Assembly (NCBI GenBank): GCA_003818595.1
Contig: RPQV01000213.1
Span: 1 to 6,406 of the forward strand
From: Calditrichota bacterium
GTDB taxonomy: Bacteria; Zhuqueibacterota; Zhuqueibacteria; Residuimicrobiales; Krinioviventaceae
Direction: 5' to 3'
DNA length: 6,406 bases
Shown: one piece after another, positions 6,036-6,406 of the stretch
Position numbering within the stretch: the first letter of the stretch is position 1
Layout of the letters: every line of letters starts with the position of its first letter
Notes under the pieces: model-generated
Told to the model about the DNA's origin: nothing
The model's database searches: none
What the model saw: the letters and a program-made list of their open reading frames with translations, nothing else
Made by a program: the position numbers and the translations under genes

Positions 6036-6406
6036 ATGATCGGCACGACAATCCAGCACTACAACATCCTCGAAAAAATCGGCCATGGCGGCATGGGCGT
6101 TGTTTACAAAGCGTACGACACCAGGCTGGAGCGCACCGTGGCGCTTAAATTTCTGCCCGAAGACCTGGCAACCGACGGGGCCGACAGAATCAGATTCCTC
6201 CGCGAAGCGCGCGCCGCTTCCGCCATCAACCATCCGAATGTCTGCACAATTTACGATCTCAAAGAACATGAGGATGAACAATTTATTGTCATGGAATATA
6301 TTGAGGGGAAAACGCTCAAAAAACTGGCTGTGGACAATATCCAATTACCTGTTGAAATAATCGTCGATTATGCGATGCAAATCTGCGAAGCACTCATGGC
6401 GACGCA
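6036..6406 (+). CDS. Ser/Thr protein kinase, N-terminal part (3' truncated by window)
   Basis: The first 123 residues of a Hanks-type (PknB-like) bacterial Ser/Thr kinase are visible. The fold begins at once: HYNILEKIG, glycine-rich loop GHGGMGVVYKA (16-26), ATP-anchoring Lys38 in VALKFLP, the helix-C Glu57 in FLREARAASAINHPN, and a hinge around IVMEYIEG (84-91). The window ends before the HRD catalytic loop, DFG and activation segment, so activity and any C-terminal sensor region (TPR, WD40, PASTA) cannot be judged. The start is ATG 6036, the first in frame, with the kinase fold beginning a few residues later; no clear Shine-Dalgarno is present. An out-of-frame ATG at 6028 reads three codons and stops with TGA overlapping this start. 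The N-terminus resembles the multi-copy kinases of FCB/KSB1-like bacteria, which is a recollection of family style and not a match that was computed. Confidence 0.92.
   Translation, partial: MIGTTIQHYNILEKIGHGGMGVVYKAYDTRLERTVALKFLPEDLATDGADRIRFLREARAASAINHPNVCTIYDLKEHEDEQFIVMEYIEGKTLKKLAVDNIQLPVEIIVDYAMQICEALMAT

Noticed and set aside
6015..6344. 109-codon minus-strand open frame
   Set aside because: Antisense to the Ser/Thr kinase N-terminus.

Overview
This 6.4 kb bacterial chromosomal window has moderate GC content and mixes metabolic, signalling and degenerate sequence. No rRNA or other phylogenetic marker is present. The Ser/Thr kinase start, the NtrC-type regulator and the YjbQ protein suggest an FCB-group or KSB1/Calditrichota-like environmental lineage, but this is a family-resemblance inference and should be held loosely.

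Layout, left to right. (1) Positions 1-647 (+) are the C-terminal part of L-aspartate oxidase (nadB). (2) A soluble PAS-PAS histidine kinase (626-2533, +) overlaps the nadB end by 22 bp and uses a TTG start. Seven bases after it comes its likely partner, an NtrC-type sigma-54 activator (2541-3908, +). (3) A convergent minus-strand pair follows: an unrecognised helical protein (4339-4851) and a YjbQ/UPF0047 protein (3910-4323). The YjbQ stop codon is one base from the regulator stop codon. (4) The leader of that pair (about 4900-5060) holds a canonical intrinsic terminator on the minus strand. A 12-bp interrupted inverted repeat overlaps the terminator's 5' arm, which is the architecture of a transcription attenuator. 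(5) Positions 5131-5572 (-) hold the broken N-terminus of a SNF2-family helicase: a probable frameshift near the start, an in-frame TAG just after the Walker A region, then an unrelated acidic tail. (6) A gene-poor AT-rich stretch follows to about 6035. (7) A Ser/Thr protein kinase starts at 6036 and runs off the window.

How the genes work together. The kinase and regulator should form a cytosolic two-component system that acts on sigma-54 promoters outside the window; their input signal cannot be read from sequence. The link to nadB is probably transcriptional read-through and need not be functional. The helicase remnant suggests that a defence or mobile-island locus once stood here and has been eroded. 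The strongest candidate for something undescribed is the terminator/anti-terminator leader in front of the unknown protein and YjbQ.
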